NCBI GenBank assembly: GCA_964530225.1 | Contig: CAZHBA010000087.1 | Location: 1-36,828 of the forward strand | Direction of reading: 5' to 3' | DNA: 36,828 bases | DNA from: CAZHBA01 sp964530225 | Lineage (GTDB): Bacteria > Pseudomonadota > Alphaproteobacteria > UBA6615 | In this document: positions 1 through 8,372 of the stretch, one piece after another | Layout: every line of letters starts with the position of its first letter | How positions within the stretch are numbered: position 1 is the first letter of the stretch | Position numbers and translations under genes: made by a program | Notes under the pieces: generated by a model | What the model saw: the letters and a program-made list of their open reading frames with translations, nothing else | What the model was told of the DNA's origin: nothing | Databases searched by the model: none

Positions 1-654
1 GGCAAAGGCTAAGACGATGTCTTTCTCGTAGCTACCCGACGGCCCTATGGCGCCGGGGTCCACGCCACCATGACCGGCGTCGAGGACCACAACCGGAATG
101 GCCCGCTGTACCGGCGCTGTGCGCAACGGTGGATCGGGTGCCTTCTGGACTGTAACCTGTTGCGTCGGCCGCATAGCCAATATAAAGCCAAGGCGGTCGG
201 TGGGTGCCAGATCTATCACCAGACGCCAGGGCTTCACCCCGTCCGGTTTGAGCATGAAAGTCTGCACAACTTTCGCCGAATTGGTCAAATCAAGCACGAA
301 CCGGCTGGTTCCGGGGCGGAAAAGGCCGTACCGCAAGCGCTCCACCAGCCCGCCACGGGCACTCAGACGGTCGGCCGGTAGCGCAAAATCAACCTCGGGC
401 ATATCGATCACAATCCGGAACGGATCGGGTAGGCCAAATATGCGCGACTCAATCTTATCGCTCAGGTCGATGACGAAGCGGGTGTCATTTCCCCGGATTC
501 CTATGCGCAAATCCTTGACTTCGGATCCCGCGGCAACGGTCGGTCCGAGGCCATACGCTGTGGCGATAAACACCGCGAAAACCGCCGCCACAGCGGTAAA
601 AAGGCCCCGCCGGAGCTCGTTCCGACGGCAAATTTTAGAGTCGCTTGAGTTCAT
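1..654 (-). CDS. amiC: N-acetylmuramoyl-L-alanine amidase, 5' part (AMIN + Amidase_3)
   Basis: This is the first 218 codons of a periplasmic amidase; the gene runs off the left edge. The ATG at 654 opens a basic, then hydrophobic signal region (about residues 8-42, with RRNELRR then an Ala/Val/Phe core). An AMIN domain (about 45-150), known in this family to target the enzyme to peptidoglycan at the septum, follows. The last 30 residues enter the Zn-dependent Amidase_3 fold: DAGHGGVDPGA carries the first zinc His and SYEKD the zinc Glu. The family cleaves the N-acetylmuramoyl to L-alanine bond during cell separation. It is divergent from rne, an arrangement I recall from other alphaproteobacteria. 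The symbol follows domain order; the C-terminal catalytic residues are outside the window. Confidence 0.93.
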   Translation of the reverse strand, partial: MNSSDSKICRRNELRRGLFTAVAAVFAVFIATAYGLGPTVAAGSEVKDLRIGIRGNDTRFVIDLSDKIESRIFGLPDPFRIVIDMPEVDFALPADRLSARGGLVERLRYGLFRPGTSRFVLDLTNSAKVVQTFMLKPDGVKPWRLVIDLAPTDRLGFILAMRPTQQVTVQKAPDPPLRTAPVQRAIPVVVLDAGHGGVDPGAIGPSGSYEKDIVLAFA

Positions 655-725
655 GGATACTAGCTATATCCCCCGATTACACCGCGCCGCAACACACATC
701 CTCGCTAGAAATTGCGTTAATAAAG

Positions 726-754
726 TTGTCGAACCAGTTACGCAGCGCTATCTT
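726..754 (+). promoter_or_regulatory. Weak candidate sigma-70 promoter for rne
   Basis: TTGTCG (726-731) and TATCTT (749-754) are 17 bases apart, and each matches four of six consensus positions. It would give a leader of roughly 320 bases. Matches of this quality arise easily by chance, so this is only a candidate. Confidence 0.2.
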
Positions 755-1024
755 TAGGGCACGAACAGCTGAGATCGTCGATCCTGTAGGATATCTACAT
801 TAATCGGCTCGCCCTTAAAAAGGCCCACCGGGCTGGAATTCAACGGGCCAGCCGCCTTGCAGAGCTCCGCAGAGGCGATCGCAGATTTGGTGTAACATCG
901 AAGTCTGTCGGAGAAGTTTTTGCTCTTTCGACGCGGCGGCCGATAGAAGTCTCACCGTACTGGCGCACCTAATTGCGCCGTTCGACGGTTAGAGAGCGGC
1001 CCCCAAGCTTCGCATAAAGCGGTA

Positions 1025-1054
1025 ACCACCTTACCCATTGTTCGTGTGGGTGGT
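1025..1054 (+). promoter_or_regulatory. Possible hairpin upstream of the rne ribosome binding site
   Basis: ACCACC (1025-1030) can pair with GGTGGT (1049-1054), and alternatively ACCCA (1033-1037) with TGGGT (1047-1051). The two stems share bases and would exclude each other. The element ends about 15 bases before the Shine-Dalgarno core. A regulatory role is inference only. Confidence 0.25.
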
Positions 1055-1080
1055 GTGTGGCTCTTCCGCGGAGCGAATAA

Positions 1081-3564
1081 ATGACTAGAAGAATGCTGAT
1101 CGACGCGACCCATGCGGAAGAAACCAGGGTCGTCGTCGCAGAAAATAATGATCTTCTCGAATTCGATTACGAAACAACCACAAAAAGTCAGCTTAAGGGC
1201 AATATTTATCTTGCCAAGGTAGCCCGGGTTGAACCGTCGCTGCAGGCGGCCTTTGTCGATTTCGGCGGCAACCGCCATGGCTTTCTGGCGTTCAACGAAA
1301 TCCACCCTGACTACTATCGGATTCCAATCGAAGACCGCGAAGCATTAATCGCCGAGTCGGGCATACCCGACGACGACGCCAATGAATTGGAAGATGAAGA
1401 TCCTAAGGCCGAAGACGAAGCAGACGGAGAAGGCTCCGGCAGCGACGCTGTCGAGGTTCTCGGTGACAATGCCGAGGACGACATCGCCGAACTGGGTGAC
1501 GCCCACCGCAGACGCCTGCGCCAATTGACCCGGTTGTACAAAATTCAGGAGGTCATCAAGCGCCGCCAAATTCTGCTCGTGCAGGTCGTCAAGGAAGAGC
1601 GTGGCAACAAGGGCGCTGCGTTGACCACCTACCTGTCCCTGCCCGGTCGCTACTGTGTTTTGATGCCCAACACCTCGCGCGGCGGCGGCATTAGCCGCAA
1701 GGTCTCCAATCCGGCCCACCGCAAGCGCATGAAGACGATCATGGCCAACCTCGAAATCCCCGAGGGTATGGCGGTGATCATGCGAACGGCGGGTGTTGAG
1801 CGCAACAAGGCCGAAGTCCGCCGCGATTACGAATATTTGCGCCGAACCTGGGACGATATCCGCGAGCAAACCCTAAAATCGTCGGCGCTATCGATGATTT
1901 ACGAAGATGGCGACTTGGTAAAACGTTCGCTGCGCGACGTCTATAACCGTGAGATCGAAGAAATCGTCGTCGATGGCGAAGCGGCTTACAAGGCAGCTCG
2001 AACGCTCATGCGGACGATGATGCCGTCGCACGTCAAGCGCATCAAAAAATACGCCGACGACGATATTCCGCTGTACCACCGCTACAATATTGAGCAGCAG
2101 CTCGACGAAATTTACGACCCGATCGTGCATTTGCGTTCAGGTGGCTACATCGTTATTAACCCGACCGAGGCTCTGGTCGCCATCGACGTCAACTCGGGCC
2201 GATCGACGCGCGAGCGTAATGTCGAACAGACCGCCCGGCGGACAAATCTGGAAGCCGCCGACGAGGTGGCGCGCCAGCTGCGCCTGCGCGATCTGGCCGG
2301 ATTGATCGTTATCGACTTCATCGATATGGACGAGAGTCGCAACAACAACGCGGTCGAGCGGCGCATGAAGGAGGCCATGAAGGCAGACCGGGCGCGCATC
2401 CAGATCGGCCGCATATCGCCGCTCGGTCTACTGGAACTGTCACGCCAGCGTTTGCGCCCCAGCATCCACGAGGCCAGCGCCCAGGTGTGCGTAAGATGCG
2501 GCGGCAGTGGCTATGTCCGGTCGACGGAATCAACCGCCGTTCGCGTGCTGCGCGCTATCGAGGAAGAGGGCATTCGTAAGCGCTCAAGTGCCGTAACGGT
2601 TAGAGTACCGGCCGATGTCGCGCTCTACATCCTCAACCAGAAGCGCAACATGATCGCGGATACCGAGGCCCGCTACAGCTTTAAGGTCATTATCGCTGTC
2701 GACACCGAGCTAACGCCGCCGGACTACATTATGGAACGGCTGAATACCAACGCAGCGGAAGGCGAAACCGTCTCCGAGGTGGTCGATAGCCGAACCGCCG
2801 GACCAGCCGCGCGCGAAGAAAAGGAACGCACTCGACGTCAGCGTCCACGCCGCCGCGATAGCGCGGCGGAAGCTAAGACAGAAGCCGCAAAAGCTAGCGA
2901 AGCAGAAGAGGCCACAAACGAGGCTAAAACCGGCGAAGAAAAAACCCGTCCGGCGTCGCGGCGTCGCGGCCGTAGAGGTGGACGTCGCCGGCGTAGGTCT
3001 GCGGAGTCCGCCAACACCCAGGATGAGGCCACGGTGAACAGAGCAGCTGCCGTTGCCGCGGAAAGCGAAGCTGGCGATGTCGAAGTAACTACTGATGAAT
3101 CTGAGGACGCGCAGCCGGAGGCCACCGCGGCAGAAGCCGATACAGGTGAAGAGGAAAAGAAACCCAAGCGGCGGCGGCCGCACCGGCGCCGGACGCGCAA
3201 GGCCGATAGCAACACCAAAGCGGCGGTTGAAGAAACCGCGAGCGAAGGCGAAACCAAAACACCCACAGAGCCGGAAGAGGTACTAGTCGAGAAGCCTGTT
3301 GCGGAAGCGCCGGTTGAAGTTGCTGCAGAGGACGATAGCGTTCTAACCGTAGCCGAACCGGTCGATGAATCTCCCGTTACTGAGCCACCGACGGAAGAAC
3401 CTGTCGTCGAAACGGCGTCCGAGGAAGAGGTCGAGGACGACGCGGCGGTAAATGGCGAGGAAAACTTAGAAAAGGTCGTAGAGGCAGCGGAGGAAACGCC
3501 TGCCCAGCCGCCCCAGAAAGATCCCAATCGCCAGCGCCGCTCCGGTTGGTGGAATCGCGCGTAG
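1081..3564 (+). CDS. rne: Ribonuclease E
   Basis: This 827-residue endoribonuclease is the expected scaffold of the RNA degradosome and processes rRNA, tRNA and mRNA. An S1 domain (from about residue 37) is interrupted by an acidic insert of about 45 residues (about 95-140), as in many alphaproteobacterial homologues. The Mg-binding aspartates are D369 (VAIDVNSG) and D412 (VIDFIDMD), 43 residues apart as in E. coli (D303, D346). The zinc-link cysteines C470 and C473 (CVRCGG) are 58 residues after D412, again as in E. coli. From about residue 570 the protein is low-complexity, with Arg-rich blocks for RNA binding alternating with Glu/Ala-rich stretches. It ends RRSGWWNRA, matching the PNPase-binding motif known from Caulobacter RNase E. 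The start is supported by CGGAG seven bases upstream. Confidence 0.98.
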   Translation: MTRRMLIDATHAEETRVVVAENNDLLEFDYETTTKSQLKGNIYLAKVARVEPSLQAAFVDFGGNRHGFLAFNEIHPDYYRIPIEDREALIAESGIPDDDANELEDEDPKAEDEADGEGSGSDAVEVLGDNAEDDIAELGDAHRRRLRQLTRLYKIQEVIKRRQILLVQVVKEERGNKGAALTTYLSLPGRYCVLMPNTSRGGGISRKVSNPAHRKRMKTIMANLEIPEGMAVIMRTAGVERNKAEVRRDYEYLRRTWDDIREQTLKSSALSMIYEDGDLVKRSLRDVYNREIEEIVVDGEAAYKAARTLMRTMMPSHVKRIKKYADDDIPLYHRYNIEQQLDEIYDPIVHLRSGGYIVINPTEALVAIDVNSGRSTRERNVEQTARRTNLEAADEVARQLRLRDLAGLIVIDFIDMDESRNNNAVERRMKEAMKADRARIQIGRISPLGLLELSRQRLRPSIHEASAQVCVRCGGSGYVRSTESTAVRVLRAIEEEGIRKRSSAVTVRVPADVALYILNQKRNMIADTEARYSFKVIIAVDTELTPPDYIMERLNTNAAEGETVSEVVDSRTAGPAAREEKERTRRQRPRRRDSAAEAKTEAAKASEAEEATNEAKTGEEKTRPASRRRGRRGGRRRRRSAESANTQDEATVNRAAAVAAESEAGDVEVTTDESEDAQPEATAAEADTGEEEKKPKRRRPHRRRTRKADSNTKAAVEETASEGETKTPTEPEEVLVEKPVAEAPVEVAAEDDSVLTVAEPVDESPVTEPPTEEPVVETASEEEVEDDAAVNGEENLEKVVEAAEETPAQPPQKDPNRQRRSGWWNRA

Positions 3565-3592
3565 CTTGAAGTGAGACTAAGACATACCACCC

Positions 3593-4738
3593 TTAACTCT
3601 GCCAGGCATCTAATCGATCACACGCCGCCGACATGTCTTCTTCGGTACCGGCAAAGGAAAAGCGAACGAATTTGTTGCCGTTGAAAGGATCAAAATCGAC
3701 CCCCGGCGTGGCCGCAACATGCGCTTCGGCCAACATGCGGCGGCAAAATTCCGGGCTATCGTTGGTCATGTGGGCAACGTCGGCGTAGATATAAAAAGCG
3801 CCGTCAGCCGGTGCTAGGCGGTCGAATCCCGCGTTGGGCAACCGGTCGAGCAAAATCTCGCGGTTGCGGGCGTAGCACGCCACGTTACCGGCAAGCTCAT
3901 CGGTGCTGTCGAATGCCGCGATCCCCGCATACTGCGACAGCGACGGCGGCGAAATAAACAGGTTCTGAGTCACGCATTCCATCGGCCGCAGCAGCGCTTC
4001 CGGCACCACCATCCAGCCCAAGCGCCAGCCGGTCATCGAAAAATATTTCGAAAAGCTATTGATGACGATGGCGTTCTCGTCGATGCCGGCAGCGGTTACC
4101 GCCGGACGGCCATACGTGATGCCATGATAGATCTCATCGGAAATCAGCCTCACGCCGGCCTCCCGGCACCACGCCGTCAACGTTTCTAGCTCCGCGTGGC
4201 CTACCATCGTTCCAGTCGGGTTCGAGGGGCTGGCCAGGATCAAACCATCGAGTTCGCCAGCAGCCTGTAGTAGTTTTGGTGTCGGTTGAAACCGGTCCGC
4301 CACGGTGGTTTCCAGCAACACCGGCTCGACGCCCAGCGCGGTCAGTATATTTCGGTAGGCGGGATATCCCGGTGCAGCCAACGCTACCCGGTCGCCCGGT
4401 TCAAAAGCCGACATAAACGACAACAAGAAGCCGCCCGACGAACCGGTCGTAACGACAACCCGCGCCGGGTCAACGCCAACACCATAGAAGTCGGCATAGT
4501 GCTGCACGATACGCTGCCGCAACTCGGGAATTCCCAACGAGTCGGTATAGCCCAGCAGTTCTTCCTGCAACGCCTTCTGCGCTGCCGCGATAACCTGTTG
4601 CGGCGCCGGCGTTCCGGGTTGGCCGACTTCCAGATGCAGTACATCTTCGCCGGCCACGGCAAGCTCGTTGGCCGCGCGCATAACATCCATGACTATAAAC
4701 GGATCAATCAGCCCGCGTTGGGCAACTTTCAGTACCAT
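3593..4738 (-). CDS. PLP-dependent class I/II aminotransferase
   Basis: This is a 381-residue fold-type I aminotransferase of the broad aspartate/alanine/aromatic group. Visible motifs are the PLP-binding asparagine in SPSNPTGT, the aspartate in SDEIYHG, and the Schiff-base lysine K231 in NSFSKYFSMTG. A C-terminal arginine in FVRFSFAG would bind the substrate carboxylate. Length is normal. The first ATG is preferred because the following FIVMDVMRAANEL segment is conserved in the family. The gene lies 36 bases after the GGT-like gene on the same strand, so co-transcription is likely, and it converges on rne with a 28-base gap. The amino donor cannot be told from the sequence alone. Confidence 0.9.
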   Translation of the reverse strand: MVLKVAQRGLIDPFIVMDVMRAANELAVAGEDVLHLEVGQPGTPAPQQVIAAAQKALQEELLGYTDSLGIPELRQRIVQHYADFYGVGVDPARVVVTTGSSGGFLLSFMSAFEPGDRVALAAPGYPAYRNILTALGVEPVLLETTVADRFQPTPKLLQAAGELDGLILASPSNPTGTMVGHAELETLTAWCREAGVRLISDEIYHGITYGRPAVTAAGIDENAIVINSFSKYFSMTGWRLGWMVVPEALLRPMECVTQNLFISPPSLSQYAGIAAFDSTDELAGNVACYARNREILLDRLPNAGFDRLAPADGAFYIYADVAHMTNDSPEFCRRMLAEAHVAATPGVDFDPFNGNKFVRFSFAGTEEDMSAACDRLDAWQS

Positions 4739-4774
4739 TTTATCTGTCCGCCTGTGGAAGTAATAAAGCGCCTA

Positions 4775-6352
4775 CTATTCATCGGCGCTAATAGCGAGCC
4801 CATGAGAGCGCGGTTCCGCGACGAATTGACAATTGGCCGCCCGTGGCAGTCCCTCGGGGCACCTGAACCCATTGATCCGTCCCAGTCCTTCCTGCAGCTG
4901 CAACGAATATCCAGCCTTCTCTAGAAAAGCCTGCACCGGTTTCGGCAACCCTGGCTCGGCAATCATGGTGTCCGGATTTCCGGTGCTATAGGCACGCGGT
5001 TGGGTAACCGCAACGCCAAGGTCGCGTCCGGCACTCAAGGTTTCCAATGTAACAGCGGCCAAGGTCGCCGGCGAACCACCCGACATCGCCGCGCCGAAGA
5101 ATAATTGGTCGGTAGTAGGATTGGCGACAATAACAGCGCTCGGCAGGCTTGCGCGCACACCGGTTTCTGGAGCCGCCATCAATATGCCAGTGCCCGGCGC
5201 TACCTTATCGACGCCGAAGGGACGATTAAGGGTAAACGAACAGGCGACCGCCTGGCCTCCCCTGTCGACAGCGACCAACGACACTCCATCGTGCTGGCCG
5301 CGCGCCGAATGGTCAACGATCGACCCTGTATCTGTCCCTGGGTCTAGTGGTATCAGCTGGTGACGGTCGCGGTCATACTCGGCCACGAGCTTGGCGACAA
5401 CAGTATCGGAAATCACATCTCCAACAACCCTCCTCTGCGCCGTATAGGCACGCGAAGCGATTTTCGCGAGCAGATGTAACCGTTGCCCGGCATCTGCATC
5501 AGAGTAACGGTCGTCGTCGTCACCAGCGGCCCAAACCTGGGCGGCTACGACGCCACCGTCAGCGGGCGGCGGCGGGAAAAAGATTGCCTCGTTACCAATT
5601 TTGGCCTGAATCGGCCGCAGCAACTTGGGCCGATATTCACGCAGGTCACTGGCAGTCATCGCCGCGCCGGTCTGTCGAACCGCGTCGGCGAACTGGCGGC
5701 CAAGCTGGCCGTTGTAGAACTCACCAGCACCGCGGGTCCGGATCACCGTCAACACCGCAGCCAATTCGATCTGGCGAATAACACGGCCTTCGTTAACTTC
5801 ACCGCCACCAAGTTTGAAGATACGGCGTGCTTGTGGATCGTCACGTAGCGTCGCCGCGGCGGCCTGTAGATCGCGGACAAAGGCGCGCGACAAGGGATGT
5901 CCGTCGCGGGCAAAGTTTTCGGCTGGCACCAACAAATCAGCCCAGTTTAGCCGACCGTAGCGCGCGTGCAGCAACGCCATACCACGGATGTTTCCGGGGA
6001 CGGCAACGGTTGCGTCCGGGCCGCCGCTAGCAGGAATACGGGCAAGAAATTCGACCGCTTCAACCCGGCTATTGGGCCGGTCATAGATAAGGCAAACACC
6101 GCCCCCACCCAGACTCGAGCCGCCGGGCATGGTGACGGCCATGGTGAAATATGCGGCCACGGCCGCATCGGCGGCGTTGCCACCAGCCGACAACACATCG
6201 CGGCCGATCAACGCAGCACGTGGCTCATCGATCATGATCCCGCCAAAAAAACCCTTGACATACCCGGCCTCGCCCTCATCAAGTCCGCTCCCACAGGCGC
6301 TCAGCCCTAACGCCAGGAGTACCAGTATTTTTTGCCTTAATTGACGCCACAT
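4775..6352 (-). CDS. Gamma-glutamyltranspeptidase-family lipoprotein, catalytic Thr not evident
   Basis: The 525-residue product belongs to the gamma-glutamyltransferase (Ntn-hydrolase) family, which hydrolyses or transfers gamma-glutamyl groups of glutathione. Family features are GGSSLGGGG near the N-terminus, an EFLARIP segment that should hold the substrate-binding arginine, PPADGG, SFTLNRPFG and AMSGGSPATL. The N-terminus is a lipoprotein signal with lipobox LSAC (C20), implying export and lipidation. Family members self-cleave at a threonine (TTHY in E. coli). By hand alignment anchored on the downstream VD...AV...TLN..FG block, that position is G356 in GVSLVAVD, so the usual nucleophile appears absent. 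It may be an inactive homologue or use another residue. It starts 43 bases from the divergent M48 gene. Confidence 0.82.
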   Translation of the reverse strand: MWRQLRQKILVLLALGLSACGSGLDEGEAGYVKGFFGGIMIDEPRAALIGRDVLSAGGNAADAAVAAYFTMAVTMPGGSSLGGGGVCLIYDRPNSRVEAVEFLARIPASGGPDATVAVPGNIRGMALLHARYGRLNWADLLVPAENFARDGHPLSRAFVRDLQAAAATLRDDPQARRIFKLGGGEVNEGRVIRQIELAAVLTVIRTRGAGEFYNGQLGRQFADAVRQTGAAMTASDLREYRPKLLRPIQAKIGNEAIFFPPPPADGGVVAAQVWAAGDDDDRYSDADAGQRLHLLAKIASRAYTAQRRVVGDVISDTVVAKLVAEYDRDRHQLIPLDPGTDTGSIVDHSARGQHDGVSLVAVDRGGQAVACSFTLNRPFGVDKVAPGTGILMAAPETGVRASLPSAVIVANPTTDQLFFGAAMSGGSPATLAAVTLETLSAGRDLGVAVTQPRAYSTGNPDTMIAEPGLPKPVQAFLEKAGYSLQLQEGLGRINGFRCPEGLPRAANCQFVAEPRSHGLAISADE

Positions 6353-6395
6353 TTGCGTGTACCTAGTTTGTTATATCCGTACTGGAACAGAGCCC

Positions 6396-7748
6396 ATGCA
6401 TACCCTGGTTCGACTTTTCTTTATAGCGATCCTAGCGACCACCCTGACGAGCGCACCAGCGGTAAGTCAGGGTAACCGGACTAGGTTCGTCCGCGATGCG
6501 GAAATTGAAAATATCATCCGCCGCTATGCGATGCCAATTTTCAATGTAGCGGGCCTGTCCGCGGATGCAGTCAATATTTACCTGGTTCGCGACGACGGGC
6601 TAAACGCCTTCGTTGCCGGCGGTCAGCGGCTATTTATAAACACCGGATTGTTGATCAGAGCCAAAAGTCCCGACCAGGTTATCGGCGTTATAGCCCACGA
6701 AGCCGGCCACATCGCCGGTGGTCACCTGTCTCGAATTCACGATGAATTACGCAATGCCGAACTCAAGTCGATTCTGGCCACTGTCGTTGGCGTGGCTGTG
6801 GGCGTCGCTACCGGCAACGGCCGCGCCGCAAGCGCCATCGTTCGCGGCGGTCAAGGCGTCGCGCTTACGGACTTGTTGAAATATAGCCGCATTCAAGAAT
6901 CAGCCGCCGATGCCGCGGCGCTTAAGTACCTCGACGCGACGGGTCAGTCGGCACGCGGAATTGCCGATTTCTTTCGCCTGTTGCAGAACGATATAGGACT
7001 ACAGGACGGCCACAAACACCCTTATTTATCGAGCCATCCCCTGACCAACGACCGCATTAGCGTGGTCAAAAATCACATTACCCTATCGCGTTACGCCAAC
7101 GTAAAAGCGCCGCGCAATAAGGTTATCGACCACCAAATCATGCGAGCAAAACTAATCGGCTTCATGCAGCCCCTCAGCAATGTCTTGAAGATATATCCCG
7201 AAAATAACGGCACCGTCCCGGCACGCTACGCGCGCGCAGCAGCCTATTATCTCGATGGTAACCTGGCTACGGCGATCCCGCTGATCGACAGCTTGATCAG
7301 CGGCGCTCCCAAGAACCCCTATTTTCAAGAACTGAAAGGGCAAATGCTGTTCGAGAACGGCCGCATCAAAAAATCGCTCGAACCTTACCGTAAATCGGTC
7401 GACTTGGCGCCGGAAGAACCGCTACTGCGCGTTGCCTTGGCGCGTGCGCAAATAGAGACCGAGGATACGGTTTTTCTAAAGGATGCCAAAGTGCATTTGG
7501 AAGTCGCTGCGGGCCGGGAACCCGAAATGCGAGAGATATGGAGATTATTGACAATCGTCAACGGCCGACTCGGGCAGATGGGTAAAATGGCTTTGACTCA
7601 GGCTGAGTACGAGTTGCTGGAAGGTAAAAACACCGCCGCAAGAACGCTGGCCGACCGGGCGATCGATCAGCTCCCGGCAGGCTCTCCAGGTTGGTTACGG
7701 GCCCAGGATATCCGCGCTGAAGCGCAACAGCGCATCAAGGATAAATAG
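6396..7748 (+). CDS. bepA: M48 metalloprotease with C-terminal TPRs (BepA-like)
   Basis: This is a 450-residue periplasmic zinc protease. I chose ATG 6396 over the upstream in-frame ATG at 6357 because it begins directly with a signal peptide (MHTLVRLFFIAILATTLT...). The zinc motif HEAGH gives H101, E102 and H105, and the third ligand E168 lies in ESAAD. Helical repeats from about residue 270 (for example YARAAAYYLDGNLATAIPLI) look like TPRs. This matches BepA (YfgC), which in E. coli helps outer-membrane protein assembly and degrades stalled LptD or BamA-bound substrates. Downstream is a DsbA-type pseudogene; a link between this protease and disulfide formation would suit LptD maturation, but that is inference. 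The symbol rests on domain architecture. Confidence 0.9.
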   Translation: MHTLVRLFFIAILATTLTSAPAVSQGNRTRFVRDAEIENIIRRYAMPIFNVAGLSADAVNIYLVRDDGLNAFVAGGQRLFINTGLLIRAKSPDQVIGVIAHEAGHIAGGHLSRIHDELRNAELKSILATVVGVAVGVATGNGRAASAIVRGGQGVALTDLLKYSRIQESAADAAALKYLDATGQSARGIADFFRLLQNDIGLQDGHKHPYLSSHPLTNDRISVVKNHITLSRYANVKAPRNKVIDHQIMRAKLIGFMQPLSNVLKIYPENNGTVPARYARAAAYYLDGNLATAIPLIDSLISGAPKNPYFQELKGQMLFENGRIKKSLEPYRKSVDLAPEEPLLRVALARAQIETEDTVFLKDAKVHLEVAAGREPEMREIWRLLTIVNGRLGQMGKMALTQAEYELLEGKNTAARTLADRAIDQLPAGSPGWLRAQDIRAEAQQRIKDK

Positions 7749-7846
7749 CACACACGGTAACCTTTACGTTACAAATGGCTGCTACGACTTGCGCAGAATA
7801 TAGCTGCTCGACCGTGATCCCGCCGCGCGTAGAATACAGGAAAAGA

Positions 7847-8364
7847 ATGTTTAAAGTGTCCCTCGGGGCAAACTTGGTAGCAGTACCCATGATCGGGCTC
7901 GTCGCTTTGGCGATATTGGTGCCCAGCGAACGCAACAGCGAGCACAGCGCCAAGCGTGCAGCCGCACCCGCCAACAGAACCTTGGCCAGCGGCGGCGGTC
8001 CCTTCACGGCCCTGCAAAAGAACGAAATCTGCAACACGGTGCGCGAATATCTGTAGGAGACTCCGTGGGTCGTCGTCGAGGTGCTTGAGACGATTCAGTC
8101 ACAGCGTCAACGCTCCGAGGGACAGCAACGGCGGAACGCCGTCACCGCGCGCGCCGAACGCAACGGACCCGACGCGGGATGGCTTCGCGCCAACATGAAT
8201 TCAGCGCCCCCCAACGCATATTCTAGCACAATCGCCAGTTGGCCCAGGAACTCGGCATACGCAGCACGCCTGCCTTTGTGGTCAGCGATTAAGTGATCCG
8301 CGGCACCATCAAAATTCGTCGGCTGCGCGATCTCATCGCGAAACAGTGCAAGCGACAAAGTTAA
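7847..8364 (+). pseudogene. Decayed DsbA-family thiol:disulfide oxidoreductase
   Basis: ATG 7847, with AGGA before it, opens a membrane or signal segment (MFKVSLGANLVAVPMIGLV). The family's N-terminal helix FTALQKNEICNTVREYL follows, and is cut by TAG at 8054-8056. The same frame then continues with WVVVEVLETIQSQRQR, which matches the next conserved helix of DsbA/Com1-type proteins. The thioredoxin core with its CxxC is missing. The text resumes at WLRANMNSAPPNAY, then shifts frame near 8220 to HNRQLAQELGIRSTPAFVV, the recognisable C-terminal cis-Pro region, with a further stop (TAA 8290-8292). About 170 codons remain of roughly 240-260. Two stops, one frameshift and loss of the active site make it a clear pseudogene. 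Confidence 0.87.
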
Positions 8365-8372
8365 GGCAAAAT

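Larger units (their letters stand above)
655..1080. other. Spacer between amiC and rne, with probable rne leader
   Basis: This 426-base gap separates two divergent genes and holds no ORF that I recognise. It must contain the promoters of both. In E. coli, RNase E controls its own mRNA through a long 5' leader; a similar leader is possible here but is inferred only from the length of the gap. A good Shine-Dalgarno core (CGGAG, 1069-1073) stands seven bases before the rne ATG. No tRNA or known small RNA was recognised. Confidence 0.5.

Noticed and set aside
98..757. 219-codon open frame on the plus strand
   Set aside because: It is the antisense shadow of the amiC 5' part, whose minus-strand reading shows a signal peptide, AMIN domain and zinc motif.
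2838..3590. 250-codon Ser/Thr-rich open frame on the minus strand
   Set aside because: It is antisense to the Glu/Ala/Arg-rich tail of rne; the composition follows directly from GAA/GCG codons read backwards.
7749..7846. GTAAC-CTTTAC-GTTAC inverted repeat after the M48 gene as a terminator
   Set aside because: The stem is only five pairs and no T tract follows; too weak to call.
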